Of a DNA stretch of 64,000 nucleotides, positions 1 through 8,484 are shown piece after piece. The translations under genes were made by a program, and so were the position numbers. Within the stretch, counting starts at the first letter, position 1; each line of letters opens with the position of its first letter. The DNA is from Gudongella sp034004165 (GTDB taxonomy: Bacteria > Bacillota > Clostridia > Tissierellales > Tissierellaceae), in contig JAVEXI010000001.1 in assembly GCA_034004165.1 (NCBI GenBank), positions 1-64,000 of the forward strand, given 5' to 3'. The notes beneath the pieces are model-generated. The model searched no databases. It was not told the origin of the DNA and saw only the letters and a list, made by a program, of their open reading frames with translations.

Positions 1-1
1 A

Positions 2-433
2 AGACCAAACGTCGGTGGCGGATCCAAGCCTAAGAAAAGGCTGGGAAGAGGAACCGGGTCAGGACTTGGTAAAACATCTGGCAAGGGACACAAAGGTCAG
101 AACGCAAGATCAGGCGGAGGAGTAAGACCTGGTTTTGAAGGAGGCCAAATGCCTTTATTTAGGAGATTGCCAAAACGTGGCTTTACCAATATATTCGCCA
201 CAGAATATGCGATTGTAAATCTCGATGATTTAAATAGATTTGAAGAAGATACAGTAGTTACACCAGAATTGCTATTTGCTGAAGGTATCGTAAAAGCTGG
301 AAAAGCAAAAGATGGAATTAAGATACTAGGAGATGGCGAACTGAGTGTAAAACTAACGGTACAGGCACACAAATTCAGCAAAACTGCCGCGGAGAAGATT
401 GAAGCTGCGGGCGGAAAGGCAGAGGTGATTTAG
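2..433 (+). CDS. rplO: 50S ribosomal protein L15 (5' partial)
   Basis: Large-subunit protein uL15, which binds 23S rRNA during late 50S assembly. The reading frame is open from base 2, and the translation shows the typical L15 N-terminal region (GRGTGSGLGKTSGKGHKGQN, then a glycine-rich ARSGGG) and a C-terminal AAEKIEAAGGKAEVI tail. The 143 codons present compare with about 147 for the family, so only roughly half a dozen residues (a start resembling MKLHEL) lie outside the window. The stop codon directly abuts secY, as in other Firmicutes spc operons. The first ATG inside the window (149) is an internal methionine, not the start. Confidence 0.95.
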   Translation, partial: RPNVGGGSKPKKRLGRGTGSGLGKTSGKGHKGQNARSGGGVRPGFEGGQMPLFRRLPKRGFTNIFATEYAIVNLDDLNRFEEDTVVTPELLFAEGIVKAGKAKDGIKILGDGELSVKLTVQAHKFSKTAAEKIEAAGGKAEVI

Positions 434-1708
434 ATGCTTTCGACCTTAAAAAATGCATGGAGAGTGCCGGATATTAGGAAAAAACTGATTTTTACAGTTC
501 TGATGCTTCTGGTAGTACGACTAGGTGCAGCAATACCAGTACCATTTATGAACAAGGCTGTAATCAGCAGCATTTTTAACAGCAGTCAGGGAGGAATCCT
601 GCAGTTTCTGGATATGATGGGAGGGGGAACCTTCAGTAGTTACAGCGTATTTGCTGCAAACATCTATCCATACATCACTGCGTCGATCATTATCCAGCTT
701 TTGACCATTGCAATTCCTAAGCTAGAAGAATTGGCTAAGGAAGGCGAAGAAGGCAAAAAGAAAATCAACAAATACACCAGGTATGGAGCCGTTGTTCTTG
801 CAGCTGTAACAGCAAGCGGATATACATTCGGACTGTTCAGACAGGCTCTTGAAACAAAGAACTCCATGCAGACAGCAATAGTCATTCTATCAATGGTGGC
901 AGGAACTGCTTTTCTAATGTGGATAGGGGATCTGATATCAGAACAAGGAATAGGAAACGGTATATCACTTTTGATATTTATAGGTATAATTTCTAGGCTG
1001 CCATCTGACCTTATAAATTGGGTTAAATTGGTGAGCATAGGACAAATGAGTATTTTTACTCTTTTGATATTTGGACTCGTACTTCTTGCAATTGTAGTTT
1101 TCGTAGTGTTACTTCAAGAAGGCGAGAGAAGAATACCAGTGCAGTATGCGAAGAGAGTAGTCGGCAGAAAAATGTACGGTGGACAAAGCACTCACATACC
1201 TATTAAGGTTTTGATGGCTGGAGTTATACCCGTAATATTTGCTCAGTCACTACTGGCACTTCCACAGACTCTAGCTCTGTTTTCAAAGGGCGGAATAACA
1301 CAATGGATTGAAAGATATCTGACTCCGTCAGGTGAAGTTGGTATTTGGATATATTCCATCCTGAATATTCTTTTAATAGTATTCTTCACATACTTCTATA
1401 CTGCTGTGCAGTTTAATACAGTGGAATACTCAAAGAGCATTCAGCAAAACGGCGGATTTATCCCTGGTATCAGACCAGGCAGACCTACTTCTGATTACCT
1501 AAACAAAGTAGTTAACAGGGTAGTATTTGTAGGTGGAGCATCCTTAGCATTACTGGCTACACTTCCAATAGTGTTGTCAAAACTGTTTGATATGAAACTT
1601 AATTTTGGTGGTACCGCAATTATAATCGTTGTAGGTGTGGCGTTAGAGACTATGAAACAGATAGAATCTCAATTGCTAATGAGACACTACAAGGGATTTT
1701 TGAAATAG
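434..1708 (+). CDS. secY: Protein translocase subunit SecY
   Basis: Channel-forming subunit of the SecYEG translocon in the cytoplasmic membrane; moves unfolded proteins driven by SecA or by the ribosome. The 424 residues carry about ten hydrophobic segments, the N-terminal VPFMNK region, the GIGNGIS loop, the RRIPVQYAKR cytoplasmic loop and the late NGGFIPGIRPGRPT loop, all typical of bacterial SecY. The length matches the family (about 420-435). The ATG directly follows the rplO stop, and its ribosome binding site GAGGTGA lies inside the end of rplO, which implies translational coupling. Confidence 0.98.
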   Translation: MLSTLKNAWRVPDIRKKLIFTVLMLLVVRLGAAIPVPFMNKAVISSIFNSSQGGILQFLDMMGGGTFSSYSVFAANIYPYITASIIIQLLTIAIPKLEELAKEGEEGKKKINKYTRYGAVVLAAVTASGYTFGLFRQALETKNSMQTAIVILSMVAGTAFLMWIGDLISEQGIGNGISLLIFIGIISRLPSDLINWVKLVSIGQMSIFTLLIFGLVLLAIVVFVVLLQEGERRIPVQYAKRVVGRKMYGGQSTHIPIKVLMAGVIPVIFAQSLLALPQTLALFSKGGITQWIERYLTPSGEVGIWIYSILNILLIVFFTYFYTAVQFNTVEYSKSIQQNGGFIPGIRPGRPTSDYLNKVVNRVVFVGGASLALLATLPIVLSKLFDMKLNFGGTAIIIVVGVALETMKQIESQLLMRHYKGFLK

Positions 1709-1726
1709 ACTATAGGAGATGATTTT

Positions 1727-2371
1727 ATGAGATTAATATTACTAGGCCCTCCAGGAGCAGGTAAAGGTACTCAAGCATCAGCTATAGTGGAAAAATATCA
1801 AATTCCCCATATATCTACAGGGGATATATTCAGAGCTAATATAAAAGAAGGCACTGCCCTTGGCAAAGAAGCTAAATCCTATATGGATAAAGGCCTTCTG
1901 GTACCTGACGAGCTAGTTGTTACAATCGTCAAGGACAGGCTGCTGAAAGACGATTGTGCTAAAGGTTTTCTGCTCGATGGTTTTCCTAGAACAGTAAGTC
2001 AGGCTAAATCGTTGGATTCCGAGCTAAATGAAATGGGTATCGAATTAGACAGAGTTATTAACATTAACGCAGATGCTGGTATATTGGTTGAAAGAGCTGT
2101 TGGCAGAAGAATCTGTAGAGAATGCGGCGCAACTTATCACGTTAAATTCAATCCTCCAAAGGTTGAAGGTGTTTGCGACAAAGATGGAGGAGAACTCTAT
2201 CAAAGAGATGACGACAACGAAGAAACTGTATCCACAAGGATAAGTGTCTACATGGAACAGACTCAGCCACTTATAGATTATTATGGTGATAGAGGTCTGT
2301 TGCTGAATGTCGATGGCACTCTTGAAATAGAGACCGTCTCCAGATTAATATCTGAAGCTCTCGAAGACTAG
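1727..2371 (+). CDS. adk: Adenylate kinase (zinc-binding lid type)
   Basis: Interconverts AMP + ATP and 2 ADP in the cytoplasm. The P-loop GPPGAGKGT is at residues 8-16, the NMP-binding segment follows (STGDIFR), and the DGFPRT motif is near residue 84. The lid carries C130, C133, C150 and D153, the four-ligand zinc site of Gram-positive adenylate kinases. At 214 aa it is full length. It sits between secY and a KOW-domain gene; the methionine aminopeptidase gene map, which often follows adk here, is absent from this locus. Confidence 0.98.
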   Translation: MRLILLGPPGAGKGTQASAIVEKYQIPHISTGDIFRANIKEGTALGKEAKSYMDKGLLVPDELVVTIVKDRLLKDDCAKGFLLDGFPRTVSQAKSLDSELNEMGIELDRVININADAGILVERAVGRRICRECGATYHVKFNPPKVEGVCDKDGGELYQRDDDNEETVSTRISVYMEQTQPLIDYYGDRGLLLNVDGTLEIETVSRLISEALED

Positions 2372-2385
2372 AAGAGGTGAAAACA

Positions 2386-2667
2386 ATGGATTCCACTAGC
2401 GACATAACCATCGGACAGGTGGTGAAGTCAAGAGCTGGTCGAGATAAAGGGAGAATTTTTCTAGTTTATCAAATTGTCGATGAGCACTTTGTAAGAGTGA
2501 TTGACGGAGATCTGAGGAAACTGGATAGTCCAAAGAAGAAGAAGATTAAACATCTAATTATCTTCAATACGGTACTCCCTGAATTCAAAGAAAAGATCGA
2601 AAACGGCGTTAAGATCAATAACTCATATGTAAGGAAGATACTGGAACCTTTCAATAAGAGTTTTTAA
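2386..2667 (+). CDS. KOW-domain RNA-binding protein (L14e/L6e-like)
   Basis: Small basic protein of 93 aa with an N-terminal KOW-like segment (GQVVKSRAGRDKGRIFLVYQ) followed by a lysine-rich SPKKKKIKH stretch. KOW motifs bind RNA, and proteins of this type are encoded between adk or map and infA in many Clostridia, where they are presumed to act on the ribosome; the exact role is not established. A GTG at 2377 could extend the protein by three residues, but it forms part of the ribosome binding site AGAGGTG. The ATG at 2386 is 6 nt from that site and is preferred. Confidence 0.85.
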   Translation: MDSTSDITIGQVVKSRAGRDKGRIFLVYQIVDEHFVRVIDGDLRKLDSPKKKKIKHLIIFNTVLPEFKEKIENGVKINNSYVRKILEPFNKSF

Positions 2668-2694
2668 TGTGCTGAACAGGAGGTTCGAAATCCA

Positions 2695-2916
2695 ATGGCC
2701 AAAAAAGAAGACGTTATAGAGGTTGAAGGCACTGTAGTAGATGCACTGCCAAATGCCATTTTCAAAGTTAGACTGGAAAATGGACATGAAATTTTAGCCC
2801 ATATTTCTGGCAAACTCAGGATGAATTACATCAGGATACTGCCAGGAGATACTGTAACTGTGGAGCTATCACCCTATGATTTGACTAGGGGAAGAATAAC
2901 CTGGCGAAACAAGTAG
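2695..2916 (+). CDS. infA: Translation initiation factor IF-1
   Basis: Single S1/OB-fold factor that occupies the 30S A site during initiation. The 73 residues show the family core VEGTVVDALPNAIFKVRLENGH and end SPYDLTRGRITWRNK, typical of bacterial IF-1. The length is standard. The ribosome binding site CAGGAGG precedes the ATG. It is followed at 16 bases by rpmJ, as in most Firmicutes alpha operons. Confidence 0.98.
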   Translation: MAKKEDVIEVEGTVVDALPNAIFKVRLENGHEILAHISGKLRMNYIRILPGDTVTVELSPYDLTRGRITWRNK

Positions 2917-2932
2917 TATAGGAGGGATTAAT

Positions 2933-3046
2933 ATGAAAGTCAGACCATCTGTAAAAAAGATGTGTGAAAAATGTAAAATAATCAGGAGAAAAGGACGAGT
3001 AATGGTTATCTGTGAAAATCCTAAACATAAACAAAAACAAGGTTAA
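2933..3046 (+). CDS. rpmJ: 50S ribosomal protein L36
   Basis: Protein of 37 aa; component bL36 of the large subunit. It begins MKVRPSVKKMC and carries C11, C14, C27 and H32, the CCCH zinc-ribbon ligands of the zinc-binding form of L36. The ribosome binding site GGAGGG lies six bases before the ATG. It sits between infA and rpsM, its conserved place. Confidence 0.97.
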   Translation: MKVRPSVKKMCEKCKIIRRKGRVMVICENPKHKQKQG

Positions 3047-3081
3047 TCGAATATATCGAAAAACAGGAGGTGTAGAAGTTA

Positions 3082-3444
3082 ATGGCAAGAATTGCAGGCG
3101 TAGACTTACCAAGAGATAAACGCGTTGAAGTTGGCTTGACATATATATTTGGCATAGGAAGATCAAGGTCCAATGAAATATTAAGTAGAGCTGGTGTAAG
3201 CCCAAATACAAGGGTAAAAGACCTGACAGAGACCGAAGTATCTAACCTGAGAGCTATCATAGACACTTACCATGTTGAAGGTGACCTTAGAAGAGATGTC
3301 GCCCTGAATATAAAGCGTCTTAAAGAAATAAACTGCTACAGAGGAATCAGACATAAGAGAGGACTACCTGTAAGGGGTCAGAGAACTAAGACTAATGCAA
3401 GGACAAGAAAAGGTCCTAGAAGAATAGTATCCAAGAAGAAGTAG
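3082..3444 (+). CDS. rpsM: 30S ribosomal protein S13
   Basis: Head protein uS13 of the 30S subunit; contacts tRNA and forms a bridge to the 50S subunit. The 120 residues begin MARIAGVDLPRDKRVEVGLT and include GIGRSRSNEIL and the C-terminal basic tail RGQRTKTNARTRKGPRR, all characteristic. The ribosome binding site AGGAGGTG is 10 nt upstream. First gene of the rpsM-rpsK-rpsD-rpoA-rplQ block. Confidence 0.98.
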   Translation: MARIAGVDLPRDKRVEVGLTYIFGIGRSRSNEILSRAGVSPNTRVKDLTETEVSNLRAIIDTYHVEGDLRRDVALNIKRLKEINCYRGIRHKRGLPVRGQRTKTNARTRKGPRRIVSKKK

Positions 3445-3462
3445 GTAAAGGAGGGGAATTAA

Positions 3463-3861
3463 ATGGCACCTAAAAAAGGCAAAGCAACTCGTGTGAGGAG
3501 ACGAGAGCGAAAGAACATCGAAAGAGGTCAAGCTCATATTTCTTCATCATTCAATAATACAATGGTAACATTGACAGACATGCAGGGGAATGTTATATCC
3601 TGGGCAAGTGCTGGACAATTAGGATTCAGAGGGTCAAGAAAATCCACTCCCTATGCTGCTCAGCAGGCTGCTGAAGAAGCTGCCAAAAAAGCTATGGAAC
3701 ACGGACTCAAAATTGTCGAAGTATATGTTAAAGGTCCTGGATCAGGAAGAGAAGCTGCAATTAGGTCACTACAAGCATCAGGACTGGAAGTAAGCATGAT
3801 AAAAGACGTTACTCCAATTCCGCACAATGGTTGCAGACCACCGAAGAGAAGAAGAGTTTAA
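3463..3861 (+). CDS. rpsK: 30S ribosomal protein S11
   Basis: Platform protein uS11 of the 30S subunit. The 132 residues contain the conserved GQAHISSSFNNTMVTLTD segment, the GFRGSRKSTPYAAQ motif and the C-terminal PHNGCRPPKRRRV, which are diagnostic. The start ATG follows GGAGGGG. It lies in order between rpsM and rpsD. Confidence 0.98.
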   Translation: MAPKKGKATRVRRRERKNIERGQAHISSSFNNTMVTLTDMQGNVISWASAGQLGFRGSRKSTPYAAQQAAEEAAKKAMEHGLKIVEVYVKGPGSGREAAIRSLQASGLEVSMIKDVTPIPHNGCRPPKRRRV

Positions 3862-3879
3862 CAGGAGGTGTAGATAAAT

Positions 3880-4503
3880 ATGGCAAGATATACTGGGCCA
3901 ACTTGCAGATTGTGCCGAAGAGAGGGTACAAAACTGTTCCTTAAAGGGGATAGATGTTATTCTGACAAATGCGCTTTAAATAAAAGAAATTTTGCACCCG
4001 GACAACATGGAACTTCAAGAAAGAAAGTTACTGAGTACGGTATGCAGTTAAGAGAAAAACAAAAAGTACGTAGATTTTACGGGATTTCTGAGTCTCAAAT
4101 GTCCAAGTATTTCCTTATGGCTGACAAGATGAAGGGAATTACTGGTGAGAATCTTTTAAGTATATTAGAATCAAGAATGGACAATGTCGTTTTCAGAATG
4201 GGTTTTGCTTCATCTAGAGCAGAAGCCAGACAATTGGTAACACACGGACATTTCCTTCTCAATGGACATAAAGTGAATATTCCTTCACAGCTTACAACAG
4301 TAGGCGATGTTATTGAAGTTAAGGAAAAAAGCAGAGGCAGCGAGAAGTTTAAAGCTCTTGTTGAAAATCACAATGGGAATGCAGTTCCATGGGTGAGTGT
4401 AGACCTTGAAAAGATGAGAGGTTCTATAGTAGCAGCATCAACAAGAGAAGACATAGACCTCCCAGTAGAAGAGCACTTGATCGTTGAGCTTTACTCGAGA
4501 TAA
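3880..4503 (+). CDS. rpsD: 30S ribosomal protein S4 (zinc-binding form)
   Basis: Protein uS4 nucleates 30S assembly by binding the 5' domain of 16S rRNA. It has 207 aa, with C9, C12, C26 and C31 forming the zinc site of the C+ type of S4, and an S4 RNA-binding domain at about residues 97-160 (LESRMDNVVFRMGF, then ARQLVTHGHFLLNG). AGGAGGTG precedes the ATG. In some bacteria S4 represses its own operon; no specific leader target was identified here. Confidence 0.98.
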   Translation: MARYTGPTCRLCRREGTKLFLKGDRCYSDKCALNKRNFAPGQHGTSRKKVTEYGMQLREKQKVRRFYGISESQMSKYFLMADKMKGITGENLLSILESRMDNVVFRMGFASSRAEARQLVTHGHFLLNGHKVNIPSQLTTVGDVIEVKEKSRGSEKFKALVENHNGNAVPWVSVDLEKMRGSIVAASTREDIDLPVEEHLIVELYSR

Positions 4504-4568
4504 TCGATAAAGCCGATATTAGTTGCCCTCGTCCGTTAAAAACCAAAAGTCAAGGAGGGTTATGATTA

Positions 4569-5516
4569 ATGATTGAGATAGAAAAACCCAGAATAGAGAT
4601 AATTGAATTAAGCGAAGATGGAAGCTATGGTAAGTTCATTGTTGAACCGCTTGAGAGAGGATATGGAACTACTCTGGGTAACTCCCTGAGAAGAGTGCTG
4701 TTATCATCTCTGCCAGGTGCTGCCATTTCTAGTGTGAAGTTCCAGGGTGTATTGCATGAATTTGCAACTATACCAGGAGTACTGGAGGATGTTCCTGAAA
4801 TCATTCTAAACATCAAGGAGATTGCTGCCAAGATGTATACAGAAGAGCCAGTTACCATGCTAATAGATGCAGTTGGGCCACAGGTAGTAACCGCAGGCGA
4901 TATCGCTACAGGTATGGAAGTTGAAATCGTAAATAAAGATCAGTACATTGCTACTGTAAATGAAGATGGAAGACTTAACATTGAACTGGAGCTAATCAGA
5001 GGCAGGGGCTATTCCATAGCGGAAAAAAACAAAAAAGATGGACAACCAGTTGGCGTTATACCAGTAGATTCATCATTTACCCCAGTCAGCAAAGTAAATT
5101 ATAAAATTGAAAATACTAGGGTAGGACAAATCACTGACTATGACAAGCTGGTTTTGGAAGTCTGGACAAATGGTACTATGAGTGCTGATGAAGCTACTTC
5201 GCTTGGTGCTAAAATTTTGACAGAACACCTGAATTTATTCATCGGATTGACAGAACACGTTAACGATGTTGAAATAATGGTTGAAAAAGAAGAGGATAAG
5301 AAAGAAAAAGTTCTTGAAATGACTGTTGAAGAACTGGATCTTTCAGTCCGTAGCTATAACTGCCTTAAAAGGGCAGCAATAAATACAGTGGAAGAGCTTA
5401 CTCAGAAAACTGAGGAAGACATGATGAAAGTAAGAAACCTTGGGAAAAAATCCCTTGAAGAAGTTCAAAGAAAGCTTGCTGAATTAGGTTTGAGCCTCAA
5501 AAGCAGCGATGAGTAA
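4569..5516 (+). CDS. rpoA: RNA polymerase alpha subunit
   Basis: Alpha subunit: the dimer scaffolds RNA polymerase assembly, and the C-terminal domain contacts UP elements and activators. The N-terminal domain (about 1-230) includes GYGTTLGNSLRRVLLSSLPG; an acidic linker (EKEEDKKEK) leads to the C-terminal domain (about 248-315) with LKRAAINTVEEL and VRNLGKKSLEEV. At 315 aa it has the usual Firmicutes length. An upstream ATG at 4562 meets a stop after four codons. The start at 4569 is correctly spaced from AAGGAGGG. Confidence 0.98.
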   Translation: MIEIEKPRIEIIELSEDGSYGKFIVEPLERGYGTTLGNSLRRVLLSSLPGAAISSVKFQGVLHEFATIPGVLEDVPEIILNIKEIAAKMYTEEPVTMLIDAVGPQVVTAGDIATGMEVEIVNKDQYIATVNEDGRLNIELELIRGRGYSIAEKNKKDGQPVGVIPVDSSFTPVSKVNYKIENTRVGQITDYDKLVLEVWTNGTMSADEATSLGAKILTEHLNLFIGLTEHVNDVEIMVEKEEDKKEKVLEMTVEELDLSVRSYNCLKRAAINTVEELTQKTEEDMMKVRNLGKKSLEEVQRKLAELGLSLKSSDE

Positions 5517-5540
5517 TCATAGCGAGAAGGAGGGATTGAT

Positions 5541-5882
5541 ATGACAACTTTAAGAAAGCTGGGACGTCTTACATCTCACAGAAAAGCGATGTTGAGAAAT
5601 CTGGTCACTTCTTTGTTAAGAGAAGAGAGAATAGAAACCACAGTAACCAGAGCAAAAGAAGCTAAGAGAATGGCAGAAAAGATGATTACCCTAGGCAAAA
5701 GGGGAGATCTCCATGCCAGAAGGCAGGCACTGGCCTATATATATGATGAAGATGTTGTCAAGAAACTGTTTGACGAAATTGCTCCAAAGTATGCCGAAAG
5801 AAATGGTGGCTATACAAGAGTAATCAAAGTGGGACCACGTCGTGGAGACGGAGCTGAGATAGCTATATTGGAACTGGTGTAA
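5541..5882 (+). CDS. rplQ: 50S ribosomal protein L17
   Basis: Protein bL17 of the large subunit, near the polypeptide exit. The 113 residues include RKLGRLTSHRKAMLRNLVTS near the N-terminus and a C-terminal RNGGYTRVIKVGPRRGDGAE. Standard length, AAGGAGGG upstream, last gene of the ribosomal block. No clear terminator follows; a weak promoter candidate for the ECF genes lies in the next 110 bases. Confidence 0.98.
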   Translation: MTTLRKLGRLTSHRKAMLRNLVTSLLREERIETTVTRAKEAKRMAEKMITLGKRGDLHARRQALAYIYDEDVVKKLFDEIAPKYAERNGGYTRVIKVGPRRGDGAEIAILELV

Positions 5883-5926
5883 AACGTGGGGGATTAAGTT
5901 TGAGGGCTTAGTCCCTTTGTCTTTGA

Positions 5927-5955
5927 TTGAATAACGGGTATCCATATGGTATATT
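5927..5955 (+). promoter_or_regulatory. Candidate promoter for ecfA1-ecfA2-ecfT-truA
   Basis: TTGAAT at 5927-5932 and TATATT at 5950-5955 are separated by 17 bases, and a TG one base upstream of the second hexamer gives an extended -10. It lies 36 bases before the chosen ecfA1 start. Seen in sequence only. Confidence 0.45.
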
Positions 5956-5990
5956 GTACTGGTAAGATAATAACCGATAGAGGTAGTGCA

Positions 5991-6827
5991 ATGAATGAAA
6001 ACATTATGATCGACATACAAAAAGTTTGCTACGAATATACTTCATATATTGATGAAAGCATTCAACTGGCAGTCAAAGAACTTAGCCTGCAGATTAAAAG
6101 AGGAGAATTCATCGCTATTTTAGGACATAACGGCTCTGGCAAGTCTACTCTTGCAAAGCTGATTAATGGCCTTATTTTGCCGTCCAGTGGGGATGTCTTT
6201 GTAAATGGAATAAATACCAAGGATGAAGAAAGAATATGGGACATTAGATCGACAGCAGGTATGGTTTTCCAAAATCCTGATAACCAGATAGTTGCAACAA
6301 TCGTGGAAGAAGATGTTGCTTTTGGACCTGAAAACTTGGGAATTCCACCATTAGAAATTAGAAAAAGAGTTGACGAAGCATTGGAGACTGTTGAAATGAG
6401 TGAATATAAGTCCCATGCACCGCATCTCTTATCTGGTGGACAGAAACAGAGAGTTGCCATCGCAGGTATACTTGCTATGGAACCAGAATGTATTATATTT
6501 GATGAACCAACAGCAATGCTAGATCCAGTTGGCAGGCAGGAAGTAATGGATACCATAAAGAAGCTTAATAAGGAAAAGAATAAGACAATAATTCTAATTA
6601 CTCATTATATGGACGAGGCTGTAGAAGCCGACAGAGTAATGGTTTTAAACGAAGGAGAGGCCGTATTAATGGGCGCTCCCAATGAGATATTCAGAAAAGT
6701 AGAGCTATTAAAATCTCTTGGACTTGATGTGCCTCAAGTAACAGAACTGGTTTATGAAATAAACAAGGAAGGGTACTCTTTTAGAGATGATGTTCTATCT
6801 GTAGAGGAGCTGGTAAAACTATTATGA
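5991..6827 (+). CDS. ecfA1: ECF transporter ATPase EcfA1
   Basis: One of two ATPases that energise energy-coupling-factor transporters for vitamins and metal ions. With the ATG at 5991 (ribosome binding site AGAGGT seven bases upstream) the protein has 278 aa; an in-frame ATG at 5946 has no such site. Walker A GHNGSGKST is at about residues 45-53, a Q-loop FQNPDNQ follows, then signature LSGGQKQR and Walker B IIFDEPTAMLD. It overlaps ecfA2 by four bases (ATGA), so the two are translationally coupled. No substrate-binding S component is encoded nearby, which fits a shared (group II) module. Confidence 0.95.
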   Translation: MNENIMIDIQKVCYEYTSYIDESIQLAVKELSLQIKRGEFIAILGHNGSGKSTLAKLINGLILPSSGDVFVNGINTKDEERIWDIRSTAGMVFQNPDNQIVATIVEEDVAFGPENLGIPPLEIRKRVDEALETVEMSEYKSHAPHLLSGGQKQRVAIAGILAMEPECIIFDEPTAMLDPVGRQEVMDTIKKLNKEKNKTIILITHYMDEAVEADRVMVLNEGEAVLMGAPNEIFRKVELLKSLGLDVPQVTELVYEINKEGYSFRDDVLSVEELVKLL

Positions 6828-7687
6828 TAATCCAGATAAAAGAACTCAATTTTGTGTATAATCCAGGGACTCCTTTTGAGAAAAAGGCTCTAGATGACAT
6901 AAACCTTACTATTGAAGAAGGCGAATTCATAGGGCTAATAGGGCATACCGGCTCTGGAAAGTCTACTTTGGTGCAACATCTAAATGGACTTATTAAGCCT
7001 ACTTCTGGAGAGATTATTATTGATGGAGAGAGCCTTTCTGACAAGAATACTAAAATGCGAAGCATAAGGCAGAAAGTAGGTCTTGTGTTTCAGTATCCAG
7101 AACATCAGCTGTTTGAGGAAACAATTTATAAGGATATAGCTTTTGGTCCAAAGAATTTAGGTCTTTCACAAGAAGAGGTGGATGAACGGGTTCGTTACGC
7201 CATGGATCTTGTTGGTCTCGACTTTGAAGAGTTGAAGGAAAGATCTCCATTTGAACTATCCGGAGGACAGAAGAGGAGAGTAGCAATAGCTGGAGTAGTT
7301 GCTATGAAACCAAAGGTTCTGGTACTTGATGAGCCTACAGCAGGTCTTGACCCTAAGGGAAGAGATGACATTCTCGAAGAGATAAGAAACCTCTACGAAA
7401 AAGAAAATATCACAATTATACTTGTTTCTCATAGCATGGAGGATATTGCCAGGCTTGTAAACAGGATATTTGTAATGCATAAAAGTAAAGTCGCTATGGA
7501 TGGGACCACGAGAGAGATTTTTAGGAAATCTGATGAACTGGAGAGCATGGGTCTTGGAGTACCTCAGATAACAAAATTTATGAAGAGATTCAAGGCACTG
7601 GGGCATCCAGTCAGAGATGACATCCTCACTGTTGAAGAAGCTAAGATAGAGATGCTGAAATATTTGAGAGGTAAGAAAGATGCTTAA
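6824..7687 (+). CDS. ecfA2: ECF transporter ATPase EcfA2
   Basis: Second ATPase of the ECF module, forming a heterodimer with EcfA1 on EcfT. The 287 aa hold Walker A GHTGSGKST near residues 40-48, Q-loop FQYPEHQLFEET, signature LSGGQKRR and Walker B VLVLDEPTAGLDP, then the switch histidine (VSHSMED). The FQYPEHQLFE string is typical of EcfA2. The C-terminus resembles that of EcfA1 (PVRDDILTVEEA here, FRDDVLSVEEL there), as expected for paralogues. It overlaps ecfT by eight bases. Confidence 0.95.
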   Translation: MIIQIKELNFVYNPGTPFEKKALDDINLTIEEGEFIGLIGHTGSGKSTLVQHLNGLIKPTSGEIIIDGESLSDKNTKMRSIRQKVGLVFQYPEHQLFEETIYKDIAFGPKNLGLSQEEVDERVRYAMDLVGLDFEELKERSPFELSGGQKRRVAIAGVVAMKPKVLVLDEPTAGLDPKGRDDILEEIRNLYEKENITIILVSHSMEDIARLVNRIFVMHKSKVAMDGTTREIFRKSDELESMGLGVPQITKFMKRFKALGHPVRDDILTVEEAKIEMLKYLRGKKDA

Positions 7688-8480
7688 AGACATAACTATA
7701 GGTCAATATTTTCCGGGCACTTCGATTGTTCACAAACTTGACCCGAGGGTCAAAATCGTAGTGACTGCAATGTTTATCGCTTCGTTATTCTTTATTACGA
7801 AGTTTTATCCCTATGCTCTGATAGTATTGTTTATTGGAATGGTAATTAACAATGCAAAACTTCCAATTAAATTTATATTAAAGGGCTTAAAACCATTGAT
7901 GTTCATAATACTGATTACTTTTGCGATCAATCTCTTTATGACTAAAGGAGAGGTACTAGTAACTTTAGGACCGCTTACAGTCACAAAAGAAGGTCTGAGA
8001 CAATCAGTATTTATGGCTTTGAGGCTAGTATTCCTAATAACAGGTACATCGCTTCTGACTCTCACAACATCGCCAATAGCTCTTACAGATGGAATAGAAA
8101 AACTACTTTCACCATTCAAAAAAATTGGACTGCCTGCTCACGAGTTGGCTATGATGATGACTATAGCGCTGAGATTTATACCTACGTTGCTTGAAGAAAC
8201 TGATAAAATTATGAAAGCACAAATGGCAAGAGGTGCAGATTTTGAATCGGGAAACATATTAAACAGAGCAAAAAACCTGGTACCGCTATTAGTTCCTTTA
8301 TTTATCAATGCCTTCAGAAGAGCAGATGACCTTGCGACCGCAATGGAAGCCAGGTGTTACAGAGGTGGAGATGGAAGGACAAGACTCAATGAATTGATGT
8401 TTAAGAAAAGCGATTATGTCATACTTACTGGGATGATAGCATTTTTCGGAGTATTGATATCTACCAGGTATTTTGGGTGA
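7680..8480 (+). CDS. ecfT: ECF transporter transmembrane protein EcfT
   Basis: Membrane scaffold that couples EcfA1/A2 ATP hydrolysis to toppling of the S component. The 266 aa have several hydrophobic helices (for example ALIVLFIGMVI, LMFIILITFAINLF and a final YVILTGMIAFFGVLI). The coupling helices carry the two family motifs, seen as QMARGADF and MEARCYRGG. The start overlaps the end of ecfA2. Substrate specificity cannot be read from this locus because no S gene is present. Confidence 0.93.
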   Translation: MLKDITIGQYFPGTSIVHKLDPRVKIVVTAMFIASLFFITKFYPYALIVLFIGMVINNAKLPIKFILKGLKPLMFIILITFAINLFMTKGEVLVTLGPLTVTKEGLRQSVFMALRLVFLITGTSLLTLTTSPIALTDGIEKLLSPFKKIGLPAHELAMMMTIALRFIPTLLEETDKIMKAQMARGADFESGNILNRAKNLVPLLVPLFINAFRRADDLATAMEARCYRGGDGRTRLNELMFKKSDYVILTGMIAFFGVLISTRYFG

Positions 8481-8484
8481 TAAT

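Noticed and set aside
2885..3266. Minus-strand open frames opposite rpmJ and rpsM
   Set aside because: They lie across highly conserved ribosomal genes, have no ribosome binding sites and no recognisable domains.
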